Source of the DNA: Combretum micranthum
Lineage: Eukaryota > Streptophyta > Magnoliopsida > Myrtales > Combretaceae
Length of the DNA: 64,000 nt
Direction: 5' to 3'
Assembly: GCA_024138025.1 (NCBI GenBank)
Contig: JAMXBD010001590.1
Location: 186,001 to 250,000 of the forward strand
Part shown: positions 36,881 to 48,296 of the stretch, in pieces
Layout of the letters: every line of letters begins with the position of its first letter
How positions within the stretch are numbered: the first letter of the stretch is position 1
The notes under the pieces: model-generated
What the model was told of the DNA's origin: nothing
Database searches by the model: none
Seen by the model: the letters and a program-made list of their open reading frames with translations, nothing else
Position numbers and translations under genes: made by a program

Positions 36881-39058
36881 CGTAATATAAAGATAATAAA
36901 TTATAAAGAAGGGCAAGTTTGTCATTTGATATAAAATAAGAGGGTTTTATGGTCAACCCTAAAGTATATAAAAGGATTATTAAGAAGAGTCAAAGAGTCA
37001 AAGAATATTAAATAAGAAGGTTTTATGGTCAAAGTTGAAATATAATTTTATTGTGTTCACATGGAAAAAAAGAATAGTAAATGTTCATTAATTTATAGCG
37101 TAGGGTTACGTTTTCATTAATGATAGCCCAACAATAGTAAATCTTCATTAATTTATGACATAGGGTTGCGTTTTTCCTAAGCCATCTTTCTCTATAAATA
37201 GGCCTTAGACCCCATAAGTTTTCCCACATTTCTTCTCAGCCAAAATTAAGGTATGTGGGGTCTAAACTCTCTCTTTTTCAATTCCTTTCCTTTAGGTAGA
37301 TAGTCTAATTCCAGTTTTATATATCGATTGAAGGAGATTCAGAATCTAGAAGCGAAACACTAGAGTGGTTTTGGAGAATATAAGATTCAAATCCAATTGA
37401 AGGTAAGATCTCTAACCTAATCTTTGTAATTCATAGATTATTAGGAAACATGTCATGATGATGGTATTAATTGTGATAGGAGAAAGATTTAAAGAATTAG
37501 GGTTTTTGATTTCAATCAAATTCTGCAAATTATAGGTATGTGTGAATTTGCCCTATCTCTATAGATTCAAAGTTATAAACTTTTATAAGGGATCTATTCA
37601 TAGAAGATTATATATATATGTATGTTGTGAAGGATTGTGGAGATCAAGGAAGATTTGAAGAGAAATTGATGTTAGGGTTTCTGTGAAATAAAAACAAAAT
37701 TAACAAGTGAGTTAAGATTTGGTTAGGGTTATGATATTAGGGTTAGGGTTTGACATCATGATTACAATTGAATTTTTATTGCGACATTTAATGATATACA
37801 GGAGTATTGTGAGATTAGGGTTCCATTTCAATTAAAGTTTTTGTTGAGTATATTTGGATTGGAAGCAAATCCAGATACGTCCTTACCTTGTTTGCTGCTT
37901 GTGCGTGATAGGTTTAGAATTTATAACTTGATTAATGAATGTACGATCTTAATAGAAATTGAGTGTTGGTTGTGAGTGGTTTTGACTAGAGTAGAACTCA
38001 TGGCGAGGCCATGGTGGAGGGTGATCTCTAGTGAGACAACCTGATGATCCTTGTGTGAGGTTGTCCCGAGTGGACTCGTGCTTAGAGATGATTCTGGTAG
38101 ATTAGGAGTTGTGCTTTCGAGCTTTGGCTGGGCATGCAAACTGTATATATGTATATATTATAATATGTGTTTTGGAATCTGAGTTATTCCGGGTTTGGGT
38201 TTATATCATGAGTATTCCTAAACTGTGTTGGTTGCAGGCTAATGAAAGAGATAAATTAATTTGTGCTTGTTGCATTAGAAATTATAAGTTGTATGTGATA
38301 TTGTGTTATGTATGATCATGTGCATGCGCTTGTGGTTTGGATGTACTGGGCCTTTGTGCTCGATCCTTTTTTTTTTTTTTTTTTTTTTGCAGGTGTAGGT
38401 GATGAAGACATTGTATATGATCTTTTAGGTTATGATCTGTACATAGATTATGGGGATGACGATAGCGGTCCAGATTACCCTGTTGAAGAATAGGTTCAGA
38501 TATAGATTTATATGAGAAGAATTTTAAGATCATTTACGATATTTGGAACTATATTAAGAATTTATATGTTAAAAAGGATTTTTAAAATTTTATGTATTTT
38601 GGATTTGTTGGCTTTGGTTTCACCAACATTGTTTGGATCAATAAGATGTTTGAAAAGATTGTTATTTACAAGTTTTATAGGATTTGAACTTTTTGTTGTA
38701 TCCTCTGAGAGAGGTATGGAGAGTATATTTTATATGTTTTAAATTGTGGAGTTAGAATGTTATAACCTTTGCGTGTCCTATTTAAGAGAGGACACGTGGC
38801 AGGTTGTTAACATTAGTATGATTGATGGATTTTATGAGCCATCTAGCCTAAGTGTTATGAAGGTTTAATGGCTTTTCCTATAATGACATGTGTAGTTATT
38901 ATTGTATGGCATTTGTCTTGAGGTCAAATTATTAGATGCGTATTGTTGGTATTATATAGCATTTATTATGAATATTGGTAGGTTTGGAGTCTTTAGGTGT
39001 CCATAGTTAGTATGGATATGTGACAAGTTGTAAAAACCATTAAGTTTAGGGCGTTACA
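36881..39058 (+). repeat. 3' LTR of LARD (full length)
   Basis: 2,178 bp, beginning CGTAATATAAAG after the purine tract and ending GGGCGTTACA. TATA box at 37193-37200. A T-run of about 21 near 38368 is longer than in the left LTR. It includes about 215 bp (38815-39045) missing from the left copy. Confidence 0.85.
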
Positions 39059-39849
39059 ATTTCATAAAGACCAATTCTCTACTAAAATTGACATATGATA
39101 GATAATCTATTCCATCGATATGTGTTTATCATTTCTTAACAAGTCAATCATTCTTATAGATTTTATTTATTTATTTTATTAGGTTAATGTCATAAATGAT
39201 ACATATACTTCAGCAAAATATGCAATTAAGTGCCTAAAACTTTAAAATTAATCAATTTAATATGTAAAGTTTGAAATTGATTAATTTAGTATATGGAAAA
39301 CTTTAAAATTGATCAGTTTATTACTCTAAAGAAATTAATAAATATACTGTTGGCATATAAAAAATGTTTATTTAGTTACCAAATTGATCAATTTCAATAT
39401 TTAAGTACCAATTGTGATATTACCGTATTTTATTTTTACATTTAGGAAACATATATGTGATTAGCCCTCTATCACAAGAAGATGATTATTTGCAGGGACC
39501 ATGTCATGGCATCCTATTTATGGACCATGTTCCAAAAATAAAAATATAATACTGCGACCCTGTCACAGTCAGAAATTGTATGGAAAATCATTCCTTAGGA
39601 AAAAAGTTTTGGCTGGGATTTTTTTCCGCTTTTCACAATGGATTTCATTACTTATAGCTCATCTTTCATTGAATCGAAGACGTATAAATGGGTTTTTTCC
39701 CAATATGTTTAATGTAAGATCTCTCTTTAGATTAGCTTCAAATATATGGGGGGAAAACGGAATAGCTAAAAATAATGTTGCAGCCGCATAAATATGTTGT
39801 TCAGGATCCGTAAGTATATAAGTAAGGGGATGATAATTTGCTGTTACAT
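39059..39849. other. intergenic with unidentified open frame
   Basis: 39180-39420 has repeated words of the form AAAATTGATCAATTTA, common in old AT-rich transposon remnants. A 96-codon plus frame at 39501-39791 contains SLFRLASNIWGENG. The reverse strand reads IFEANLKRDLTLNILGKNPF over the same bases, so coding direction is unclear. I recognise neither. The base composition differs from the flanks, which hints at transferred or organelle-derived DNA without proving it. Confidence 0.3.
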
Positions 39850-40975
39850 GAAATGGGTGTTTATAATTCGTTTAGTCGGTTTGTAGCCCTATTTTTTAAT
39901 CTAATCGTAATTATCATTTTTTTAATATCTCGATCTTAAACCGATTCATTATAAATGATTAACTGTTTTAATGGTTAACTATTTTTTAAGTTAATTTTTT
40001 TTTTTCGGTTTCTAACCATTTAATATAATGGTTATGCAAAATTTATAGTTAACCATATTTTTCAATATGTCCATAAAAAAAGTAGAGATCTTTTTTAATA
40101 ATTATATTATAAACTATAAATTAAGAATGTAAGATTCAATTTTTTTTAATTCATATGCAACAAAGATCATAATGTAAGAGTTCTTTTCCTTTTTGGGTTT
40201 TTTACACCAACAAAATAGATGAATATGCATGGTAATAGTTAAGAAAAAATCCACCAAGATGGATGGACCATTTTGGATTCTATTGATGGTGAATACATAT
40301 GGTAACTAATAAAGACAAAAAGTCGTACTCTATGCAACCGGTAGTGCTCTTGGTCATCAATTTAACAAAATGTCTAATTTGTAGTTTACAATTACAATCT
40401 TAAGAAAATAAACCACAAATGATAGTTTAGTATTGTATAATAAGGATTCAAAAATTTTGGAATACAGTTTAAAAAAAACCGATAAAAGAATTACAAAAAA
40501 AATGATATTTCAAATAGATATTGAATTAAAAATAAAATGGACCCTCAACATAGCTGAATATTGAGAGCTCCTTGCTATTGTTAATGGATGCCAGACGTTG
40601 TACGAACTGCGGATTGTGGAGAAGAAATAGGATGTGGATATAGGAATAGGGAAAAGAGAAAGAGATTAGGAAATATATGATGATGGCTATGGTTTGTGGA
40701 GAATGAAATAAAGTTTAAAGTTTGAAACCTTCAATATCCTTCTATTTATATTTTTAACAAAATTAGTATATAAGTATATTATAAATTATATATATAAATA
40801 CGGACAATTAACCAAAACCGTCGATTTCTGATCCTATAAACCAAAACCGAAAACTAAAAACTGGAAAAATTAAAAACTCAAATCCTAAACTGAAACTGAT
40901 GGACTGTTTAATCATTTTTTTTTAATTAGTTTTTCGGTTTCGGTTCAGTTATCCTAAACATTTGGTTTTCTTGCA
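39850..40975. mobile_element. possible non-autonomous hAT element
   Basis: The left edge has GGGTGTTTATAATTCG followed by TAGTCGGTTT. The right edge, complemented, has GGTGTGCAAGAAAACC followed by AACTGAACCGAAACCG. Inward-facing GGTTT/AACCG words near both ends and a non-coding AT-rich core resemble hAT derivatives. No clean 8-bp target duplication was found, so this is tentative. Confidence 0.35.
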
Positions 40976-40991
40976 CACCATTACCCATGAT

Positions 40992-41128
40992 GTTGTCTTA
41001 TCTATGTCCTATCAAATGAGCATTTGACATGTGTAAAATAGAAAAAAATCTCTAAAATATCGCAAACAATACCTATGACTTCAAAACACATGTTAAATAC
41101 TCATTTCTAGATACAGGAAGGAGACAGC
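40992..41128. mobile_element. palindromic MITE, copy A
   Basis: About 137 bp that folds on itself. Left arm: GTTGTCTTATC ... AAATGAGCATTTGACATGTG. Right arm, complemented: GCTGTCTCCTTCC ... AAATGAGTATTTAACATGTG. The two arms are about 43 bp each around a short loop. Confidence 0.65.
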
Positions 41129-41206
41129 ATTATAGGGACAACAGATGCATTTAGGATGAGAGTTTGTTGTCTCCATGATGCTATTTCATTCAAGCAAAAG
41201 AGAGAT

Positions 41207-41350
41207 AGATCCTTGGTCTACTTATCTTAGGTAGACCTTTCATTGTGAGTCTATCAAGTAGAAAAATGATACCGCAATATTTGATGTATTGTTTTCCACA
41301 TAGCAAATCCTCAATAGAGAGTCTACTTAAGATAAGAAGACCATGGATCC
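41207..41350. repeat. inverted repeat between the two MITEs
   Basis: The arm at about 41209-41237 (GATCCTTGGTCTACTTATCT...) pairs with 41319-41350, whose complement reads GATCCATGGTCTTCTTATCT..., giving 29-bp arms with few mismatches and a spacer of about 80 bp. Confidence 0.7.
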
Positions 41351-41366
41351 ATTTTTTTTTCTTTCA

Positions 41367-41513
41367 TCTCATCCGTGTCCTAGTAAATGAGTATTTGATG
41401 CGTGTAAAATATAAAAAAAAAAAATCCCTAAAATATTGCAAACAATAATATTACTTTAAGACACGTATCAAATACTCATTCATTAAGATAAGAATTGAAA
41501 CACAGATGAGAGA
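41367..41513. mobile_element. palindromic MITE, copy B
   Basis: The same family as 40992-41128, sharing AAATGAGTATTTGA, a central AAAATAT and CAAACAAT. The arms end CTCATCCGTGT and, complemented, CTCATCTGTGT. Confidence 0.65.
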
Positions 41514-42208
41514 GTATCATGAAAACCACAAATTTTCATTCTAAGTAAGGTATCATTACTCGTGCTTCATAAGATTTTCACATAAATTGTAATGTGCATT
41601 TTTCTTCTCTTTTATTTGTTTTGTCATCGATTCGTTTATTGCAGAAGTATGACATTACTCATTTTCTTCTCATTCCTATAAAACGATAAACAACTTCCTT
41701 CTGGTCCGATCAAGAGACAGATTCCAAACATCTCAGAGAGAGTGAGAGAGGGGTAGGAATTCATCGAATGCCTTTCGCGCGGGTCAAACTTACCCGAAAA
41801 GGAATTGCGCTACCGGCCTTCACGTCCTACAAAATATCACAGTTTTAAGTAATGCTGGTGCCCACGTTGTACAACACACAAATTATCCAAATCAATTTCG
41901 ATTTCCGACAACGAGTGACGGTACCTAAACTATCTTCTAAAACATTGCAATAAATGGGAGAAAATTATTAAATATTATATGTTATATATTACGTATACTT
42001 ATGATGAGTACATACAAATAATATTGTAATATATGGAATATGTATAAATACAGATAGTATTTGTTTTTATAACCTATCGATTCCCACTACTGTATTTATA
42101 AGGATTTTATTTATACTACTTAAACATCCATTGCGTACATCAATGAATATATGCTTATTTTCCAAAGCAATCGCTTAGCTCATGATGGTTGTGACTCTTA
42201 TTACATAT
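41514..42208. other. intergenic with promoter-like patch
   Basis: A TATAAAA at about 41686-41692 is followed by a CpG-containing patch (41730-41830). That patch holds a short frame starting at 41768, MPFARVKLTRKGIALPAF, with no recognised family. This may be the first exon of a lost gene. The rest is AT-rich. Confidence 0.3.
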
Positions 42209-42424
42209 AAAAATCTGTTTAGATTGTTCAATTTTTATTTATGTCGTATCTATATTTGATCTGAATCTGTAACTTATCTGTATTATATCAGTATTATATA
42301 TGTTTGATCAGTTTACGAATAAAACTATTAATTTTTTATTAGTATTCGTTTTTAAATATCTATTTAAAAACGATAAAAATATGATGCCAAAATGAATAAC
42401 ATATAAGATAACAAGCAGATCCCA
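42209..42424. mobile_element. possible MITE upstream of expansin
   Basis: The left end is ATCTGTTTAGATTGTTC and the right end, complemented, is GGGATCTGCTTGTTATC. Interior words such as TATCTGTATTATATCAG resemble the 'CCTGTTTGGAT' MITEs. The ends are imperfect. Confidence 0.35.
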
Positions 42425-42568
42425 CAGACCTCATTAGACAAACTCAAGCCCTTTATTAAATTCATTTCATTTGACTTGTAGGAAGAGTCAATCAGCTTCG
42501 TGATGGGCACGAAGTTATTTAATCATCATATCGACCACTTGTGTCGTTTAATATATTATGCAAAAACA

Positions 42569-42575
42569 TATATAA
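42569..42575 (+). promoter_or_regulatory. TATA box of the expansin gene
   Basis: TATATAA lies 105 bp before the start codon, a normal plant spacing for transcription starting near 42600. Confidence 0.55.
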
Positions 42576-42679
42576 GATGGAGGGGTTATCAATAACAGGT
42601 ACTATGTGGTGTAGTCCTCCTAGATTGAACTGCTTGCGAGGATTATAAGAAAATTGAAGGACCTTAAAACTGAAGAGGA

Positions 42680-45600
42680 ATGGCTTCTGATTTCCATCAT
42701 TCATGGAGGTTTTGGTCTCTCCTGGTCATATATCTTGTGGGGCTGGTCACTAAGACTACTGATGCTGCCTACTACTCCAAGCCATCCATTAAATTTCGGC
42801 CCAGTGCATGGGGATTGGCCCATGCCACTTTTTATGGAGACGAGACTGCCTCTGAAACAATGGGTAACTATTTGCATTGTGCTTCCTAAGATTTTATCCG
42901 GCATTTTCTTCTTCTTTTTTTCCCCCCTCTTTAAACATTGCAATGTGTAACCAACGATTAGAATTATAAAAAGACAATAAGGTGGTAATGCTGTTACAAG
43001 TTCAATAGAAATTTAGGCAATCCAACATTGTGATGAGTTATACCTTATTTATAAGGAAAAAGACTATATGATTTCTATATACTGAATGTATTGACACATA
43101 GTGTGTAAATTTTAATAAGATTTTGATATGGATAATGAAGTAGTAGTTTTGAAAATAATTACCATCTATAATTTGTACATACTACATATGTCAAAATCTT
43201 CATTAGTATTTTATATTACATGTACATGATACAAGGATGTAGTATCCATTGATTTTTTTTTTTTTTTCCAAGCTACTACGTTAGATTCATATTCCAAATG
43301 TGGACTGTTATATTTTGAAGTGATAATTGGATTCTATTTTACTTCTAATATGACCAATAAGAAAAATAATAGACATGTATATGATAAGTTTTACTTTTTC
43401 TTATAACTTTTTCAAACAAACAGGATCCTGTACTTTGATTTAAGTTATTTATCCCTATTCAATCTTGTAGGAGGAGCTTGCGGTTATGGAAATTTGTTTC
43501 AGAGTGGTTATGGAACAAGCACAGCTGCATTAAGCACTACACTTTTCAAAAATGGTAACGGTTGTGGGACTTGTTACCAAATAAAATGTGTCTATTCCAA
43601 ATATTGTTTTAAAGGAGTGCCATTCATCACCGTGACTGCAACCAACCTTTGCCCACCCAATTGGTCCGAGGACTCCAACGATGGTGGTTGGTGCAATCCG
43701 CCCCGTGTCCATTTCGATATGTCGAAACCCGCATTCATGAAGATTGCTCAATGGAAGGCTGGGATCGTTCCCGTCCTCTATAGAAGGTATTATATCTCAT
43801 AATCCTCACATTTTGTTTTATATTTGATTAAAGACGCATAATATTAAAGAGCAAAGCTTCTTTTTTTTTTTTTTTAATTAGAACGGAAGAGAAAGAGGAT
43901 TTGAATATAATATATCTCATTTGAGACATCGTTCCGTCATCTACAAAATGATTCGAAGCAAAGTCACTTATTTGGCGTCTTTTCTATATCAAAAGTCAGA
44001 AAATAATCAAAATCATGGAGTTTTAATATTTAATATGATCTTTTTAATTATGATGGTGGGACTTAAATTAGAAAGTTCTATTTTTGTTGTAAATCTTTTA
44101 TAGAATATTCATAATTATTTGTCAATTCAGAAAGTATATATGCACTCATTTTGTTAAATGTTGTGCTAACTTTTGAAATATATTATAATAGTGTACAACT
44201 ACCCACGGGGCGTGTGCCAAAAACAAAATAGTTAAAAAAGACACATATGTAGAAAGAAAAAAAATAAAAGAGTGGAAACAGTTTAAAAATAATTTTTCAT
44301 CTAGAGTGAGAGAGAAGATAGAGAAAGTGGAAGAGAGGATAGAAATCATGAGACCTACTTGGGTCAAGTCACTTACTTGCTATATTTACCACTTTTTCAA
44401 CCTGCAACCTACAATTTTTTATATATAACCTACCACACCCACAGTCTACCATACCTACAACTTTTTAAACGAACCTGCAACTTTATATAGGATCCAACGG
44501 TAGATCTTGCATCTTCCCTATAAATGAATTGATCTAAGTCCAACAATAACCACCATAAAATAAGGGAAAAAAAAAGGTTTATATGTTTTCATAACACAAT
44601 CTAGATTCGCTTAATAAATAGTATAGATATAGCTTCTTACAAGTTGTGAGTATCAAGTTGGAAAGATTTATTACAACACAATTTTAGAACTCTTAGGATG
44701 ATATCAATCATTTTATAAAAAGAATGACACATTAAATATTTAACGTTCAAAAGTAATATATATCAATATACTACAAGGAAATTGACCTTTAAAGATGAAA
44801 ATTCTGTAATAAAAAATTAGTAAAATAGCTTATATCTCTACAAATAGAATAAGTGACGATGATTTTACGACATAAATTTATGTTTTGTATAAAAGTTTTA
44901 TCTCTAAAACTAATTTTCTTATAGTAATAGGGTACCTCATGTAAAATACCAAAACCTTACCCAACAATTCTTGTAGGACATTAAGACCATATCTTAAACC
45001 CATCCACTATTATCTTGGAATACCTTCGTATAGAAGGAATTAGATTCCATTGAGATATGTATTTTATAATGTTACTTCTACATTTTACAATTACTAATAT
45101 GAAAGGACATAACGATGACTTTATAATTCGATGACATCAGCCTTAATCGCTCAACTAAGCATTAGTAGGTTCAAACCTTTCCTTTTTTTTTTTTGTTGTT
45201 GTAATAAAAGTAAATGAATAAGGGGTTAATTTTTCTTGCGGTATCTAAACTTTTTTCATTTAACATAATTATACCTAAACAAAATTTCGTTACAAAAAAA
45301 AAAAACCTAAATTTTTAAAATATTTTACTCATGGTACCTTTAAACGGGTTCTGTCCATTTTTCTATCCAATTGCTAAAATGGCAAGGGACCCAAATAAAA
45401 TAATGTATTCTCTCTCCTACTAGATTTTTTTTTATATTTTTTTTTTACTTTTCTCTCTTTCTCTCTCCTCTCTTCTTTTTCTTCTACTCTCTTCTTTTTC
45501 TACTTCTTCTTCTTTTCTTCTTCTCCTTCTTCTCTCTCTCTCTTTTTCTCTCCTACCATAGCATTTGCTACTTCTTCTTCTTCTCCTTCTTAAAAAAATA

Positions 45601-46148
45601 TAAAATAAAATAAACCAAATCAAACAACCCCAATTAAAAAAAAATCAAAACAAATCGTTAACTCTAGCAAGCAATTAATGTCCTAATAATTCATGCCAAC
45701 CGAATTCTTTTTCAAAAAGTGTCATTTTTTTATCAAAATCAATTGCATGGTAAAAAGAAAATGCCTTGTTATTTTCCTACACTAATTGTGGATGAAAAAA
45801 AAATCATATAATTCATATAGTGCAATTGCATGCAGAATCCCATGTGTAAAAGAGGGTGGACTTAGATTCACCTTGCAAGGAAATGGATACTGGCTCTTAG
45901 TATATGTAGCGAATGTTCGTGGAGGTGGTGATATTCAGAGCATGTGGGTCAAGGGAAGCAAGACAGGATGGATAAGCATGAGCCACAATTGGGGAGCTTC
46001 ATACCAGGCTTTTGCATGTCTTGGAGGACAATCTCTATCTTTCAAGGTCACTTCCTATACCACAAAGCAGACAATTGTTGCATACAATGTGGCTCCTTCC
46101 AATTGGAGAGCTGGCATGACTTATACATCCAAAGTCAACTTCAACTAA
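42680..46148 (+). CDS. alpha-expansin (cell-wall loosening protein)
   Basis: Exons 42680-42863, 43471-43786 and 45836-46148 join in frame to 270 codons. Expansins are secreted to the wall and loosen non-covalent contacts between cellulose and matrix glycans during growth. Residues 1-29 form a signal peptide. Domain 1 (about 45-167) has TFYGD (50-54), MGGACGYG, the cysteine pattern C65, C93, C96, C101, C107, C122, C136, and HFD at 142-144. Both acidic residues of the family-45-like groove are therefore present. The linker is YRRIPC. The C-terminal binding domain (about 170-270) has GSKTGW, NWG and SLSFKV, and ends NVAPSNW...NFN. The length is close to the usual 250-260 aa. The start has a good context (GAGGAATGG). 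Junction phases are 1 and 2 and both introns are GT...AG. The [20 protein letters not shown] stretch is divergent; it may belong to an EXPA22/25-like clade, but that is a recollection. The gene appears intact. Confidence 0.93.
43787..45835 (+). other. long second intron of the expansin gene
   Basis: The intron is 2,049 bp, with donor GTATTAT and acceptor TGCATGCAG. At 45228-45400 it contains a remnant of the GGTACCTAAACTTT MITE family. From about 45425 to 45592 it contains a polypyrimidine tract almost wholly C and T on the plus strand. A minus frame of Lys/Glu/Arg at 45432-45623 is only the shadow of that tract. Confidence 0.75.
45425..45592. repeat. polypyrimidine (CT-rich) tract
   Basis: About 165 bp made of TCT, TTC and TCTC words with few purines, about 240 bp before the splice acceptor. 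It is an impure microsatellite that could adopt triplex structure or affect splicing; that is inference. Confidence 0.8.
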
Positions 46149-46212
46149 TAGTAATGGGCTAATAGAATATACTAATTTGTGTCCTATGTGTACTCAATGA
46201 TCACCCTCAAAT

Positions 46213-46219
46213 TAATAAA
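46213..46219 (+). terminator. poly(A) signal of the expansin gene
   Basis: AATAAAA lies about 65 bp after the stop codon; a second AATAAAT follows near 46230. Confidence 0.5.
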
Positions 46220-46234
46220 ACGTAAAGACAAATA

Positions 46235-47160
46235 AATATGTGAATAATCTTATAGATCTTCTCTAGTCTTTAAAATTAGAGGTAATCGGTTCGAATCTCC
46301 TTCCCACTATATTGAAAAAGAAAAGAAAAAAAAAGTTATTTAGGTGTGCACGGTGATACATGTGTGTGAGATATCAGTAACATGTAGTAATTCAATTTAT
46401 CTTGGATACATGTATCACATGGAATACTAAAGCAATTGTAATAATCTTAAAAGTGCACATAAGTGTATTTCTCAAAATAGCCCTATAGTATATTTTTAGT
46501 GTTATTTATTTTCTTGAAAATGCCATTTTAATGCCATATCTGATCTAGATGAGAAACCTTAAAATCCTTAGATATATTAGCCATTCTTGACCTACTTTTC
46601 AGTTCGAAGACAAATAAAGGATTTGAACAAGACAAGGAGAGGACAGTCACCATAGAAATCTATTTTAGCTATATTGTCGGCTTGGTAAAAGATATATGTT
46701 TGTTTGGATTTGGCTTTATATTTATATTTACATTTTTGGATTTTGTAATTACTTGGATTTTTCTCTTTATTATATTAAATTGTGTATTATGTGAAATCTC
46801 AAGGATAGGAGAAATTATTTAGAGTTTCTGCTTTCTATGAATCTAGATAAGAGTTAAAGATTTGACCAAGTGATTGTATTTGGTACTATGGGGTTATGTG
46901 TTATGGTAATGTAAGCAGGGAAGATTTTAGGAATTGTTTAGCACAAGTGAATGTTCATATCATGATCCTAAGAAATGGAAAAAGGAAATCAAAAGTGGTT
47001 TATTGATATTCCATGTTAATAAGTATAAATAAAAGTTGTTGAGTTGCTTCAAGAGCGTAGTTGGGTTAATGAGATTCCACTAACATTACCATATGTTAAC
47101 ATTAAGGAGTTCAATTTAGAATGATATTGCCATATTCCTAACTTGAAGATGACATAAATG
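46235..47160. other. intergenic, no gene recognised
   Basis: AT-rich with no long frame and no clear transposon ends. Confidence 0.5.
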
Positions 47161-47163
47161 TAG

Positions 47164-47572
47164 TGTTTGGCAACCTTTTTTGCAAAGAGAAAATTTATAG
47201 AAATCAACAGAAAGAAAAGAGTGGAAATGAAAATGAATGAAAATTAAAATAAGTTAAATATTTGTTTTATATTTGGTAACTTATGAAGGAAAAGAGGATA
47301 GAGTTAATGACTGACAAAATTATATTTATATTATTTTTATGAAATATTATTAAAAGAAGAAAATAAAGCGTATTTAAGTTATTTTCTCAATTTCCCTTCT
47401 TTTCACCTAGTTGCATTCCATTCTTTGATGGAAATGAGCACACTCTATTTTTCCTTTTACTTCCTTTCAAATCATTCATGTCTACCTCAATAAACATACC
47501 TAAACAAACATTTTATCCCTTTCTCTCACTTTCCAATATCATCGTATTTCCATCACTTCAAACACAGTGATA
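47164..47572. mobile_element. possible TIR element with TGTTTGG ends
   Basis: The left end is GTGTTTGGCAACC and the right end is CACTTCAAACAC, a short inverted repeat. The core is purine-rich on the left half and pyrimidine-rich on the right half, as if the whole were a loose palindrome. No transposase or clear target duplication was seen. Confidence 0.35.
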
Positions 47573-47775
47573 GTATCTTGTATCTTAGGCACCAGATTGA
47601 ATCATTCACATTATACCGATGCCTAAAAGACAAGGCATTACACTATTAATTAAAGTAATAAGCATTATATGTTTAAATGTTTACTGAGTCAAATGTACTC
47701 ACATCCATTTTAAAATTTGTGCATAGTTATAAGAAAAAAAAAGGATTAAACCTTATAATAATAGGTTCACAAAGA

Positions 47776-47809
<34 letters not shown>

Positions 47810-47811
47810 AT
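47776..47811. repeat. (TA)n(TG)n microsatellite
   Basis: A TA run passes directly into a TG run of about nine units. Confidence 0.9.
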
Positions 47812-48123
47812 TGATTGATTAAATGATAAATTAGAAATGTAAAAAAAAAAAAATTGAATTTTGAAAATTATTATTTATTGTTATTCATAACTTAGAGGTT
47901 TGGAAAATAAATAATAAAAAAAAATTACAGTCGCGAAAAGCTTATAATTTTTTTTAAATGGATGTTAAAAATATGTATGGTGTTTCTAGCATGCATGATT
48001 TGCTTATTTAACATATAAAGGTTTATAATTCAACATATTTGTCCACAATTATATGACACTTTTTTTTTTAACTTTTTCCTTTACCTTATGCTTTTGCAGA
48101 TTAACCAACTAACTCATCCTTTT
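47812..48123. other. intergenic, no gene recognised
   Basis: AT-rich with A- and T-runs; nothing recognised. Confidence 0.5.
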
Positions 48124-48296
48124 GGGCCTATTTAGATAGTCGTTTTCAAAACAAACCGATATTAAATCGAGAGATATGATACCGATGAAAAACTGATAAT
48201 TTCACTCATAAACTAACCAAACCAAACCGATACTAAATCGGTACTAACATAATACCATTAAGTTGTCGATATAGATAAAGTTTCAACAATCCAAAC
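48124..48296. mobile_element. MITE of the 'CCTGTTTGGAT' type
   Basis: The left end is GGGCCTATTTAGATAG and the right end is CAATCCAAACAGGCCC. The complement of the right end, GGGCCTGTTTGGATTG, matches the left end well. Internal ACCGATACTAAATCGG-type words are present. About 173 bp, non-coding. Confidence 0.6.

Larger units (their letters stand above)
31291..39058 (+). mobile_element. large retrotransposon derivative (LARD)
   Basis: Two long direct repeats, 31291-33214 and 36881-39058, are nearly identical over about 1.9 kb. Between them are a perfect iMet primer site (TGGTATCAGAGC, 33222-33233) and, before the right LTR, a polypurine tract (AGGAGGGGAGAAA, about 36868-36880). The element therefore reads on the plus strand. 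The internal 3.7 kb has no frame above about 70 codons and no gag or pol motif, so it is non-autonomous. The LTR ends approximate TGTAAT and GTTACA, in the style of Tekay-type gypsy elements. High LTR similarity suggests a younger insertion than its neighbours. No matching 5-bp target duplication was found. Confidence 0.85.

Noticed and set aside
42654..42950. 98-codon frame overlapping expansin exon 1
   Set aside because: It is a different frame that reads through the intron; the 42680 frame gives the signal peptide and correct splice phases.
45432..45623. Minus-strand frame rich in Arg, Lys and Glu
   Set aside because: It is a translation of the polypyrimidine tract in expansin intron 2, not a protein.
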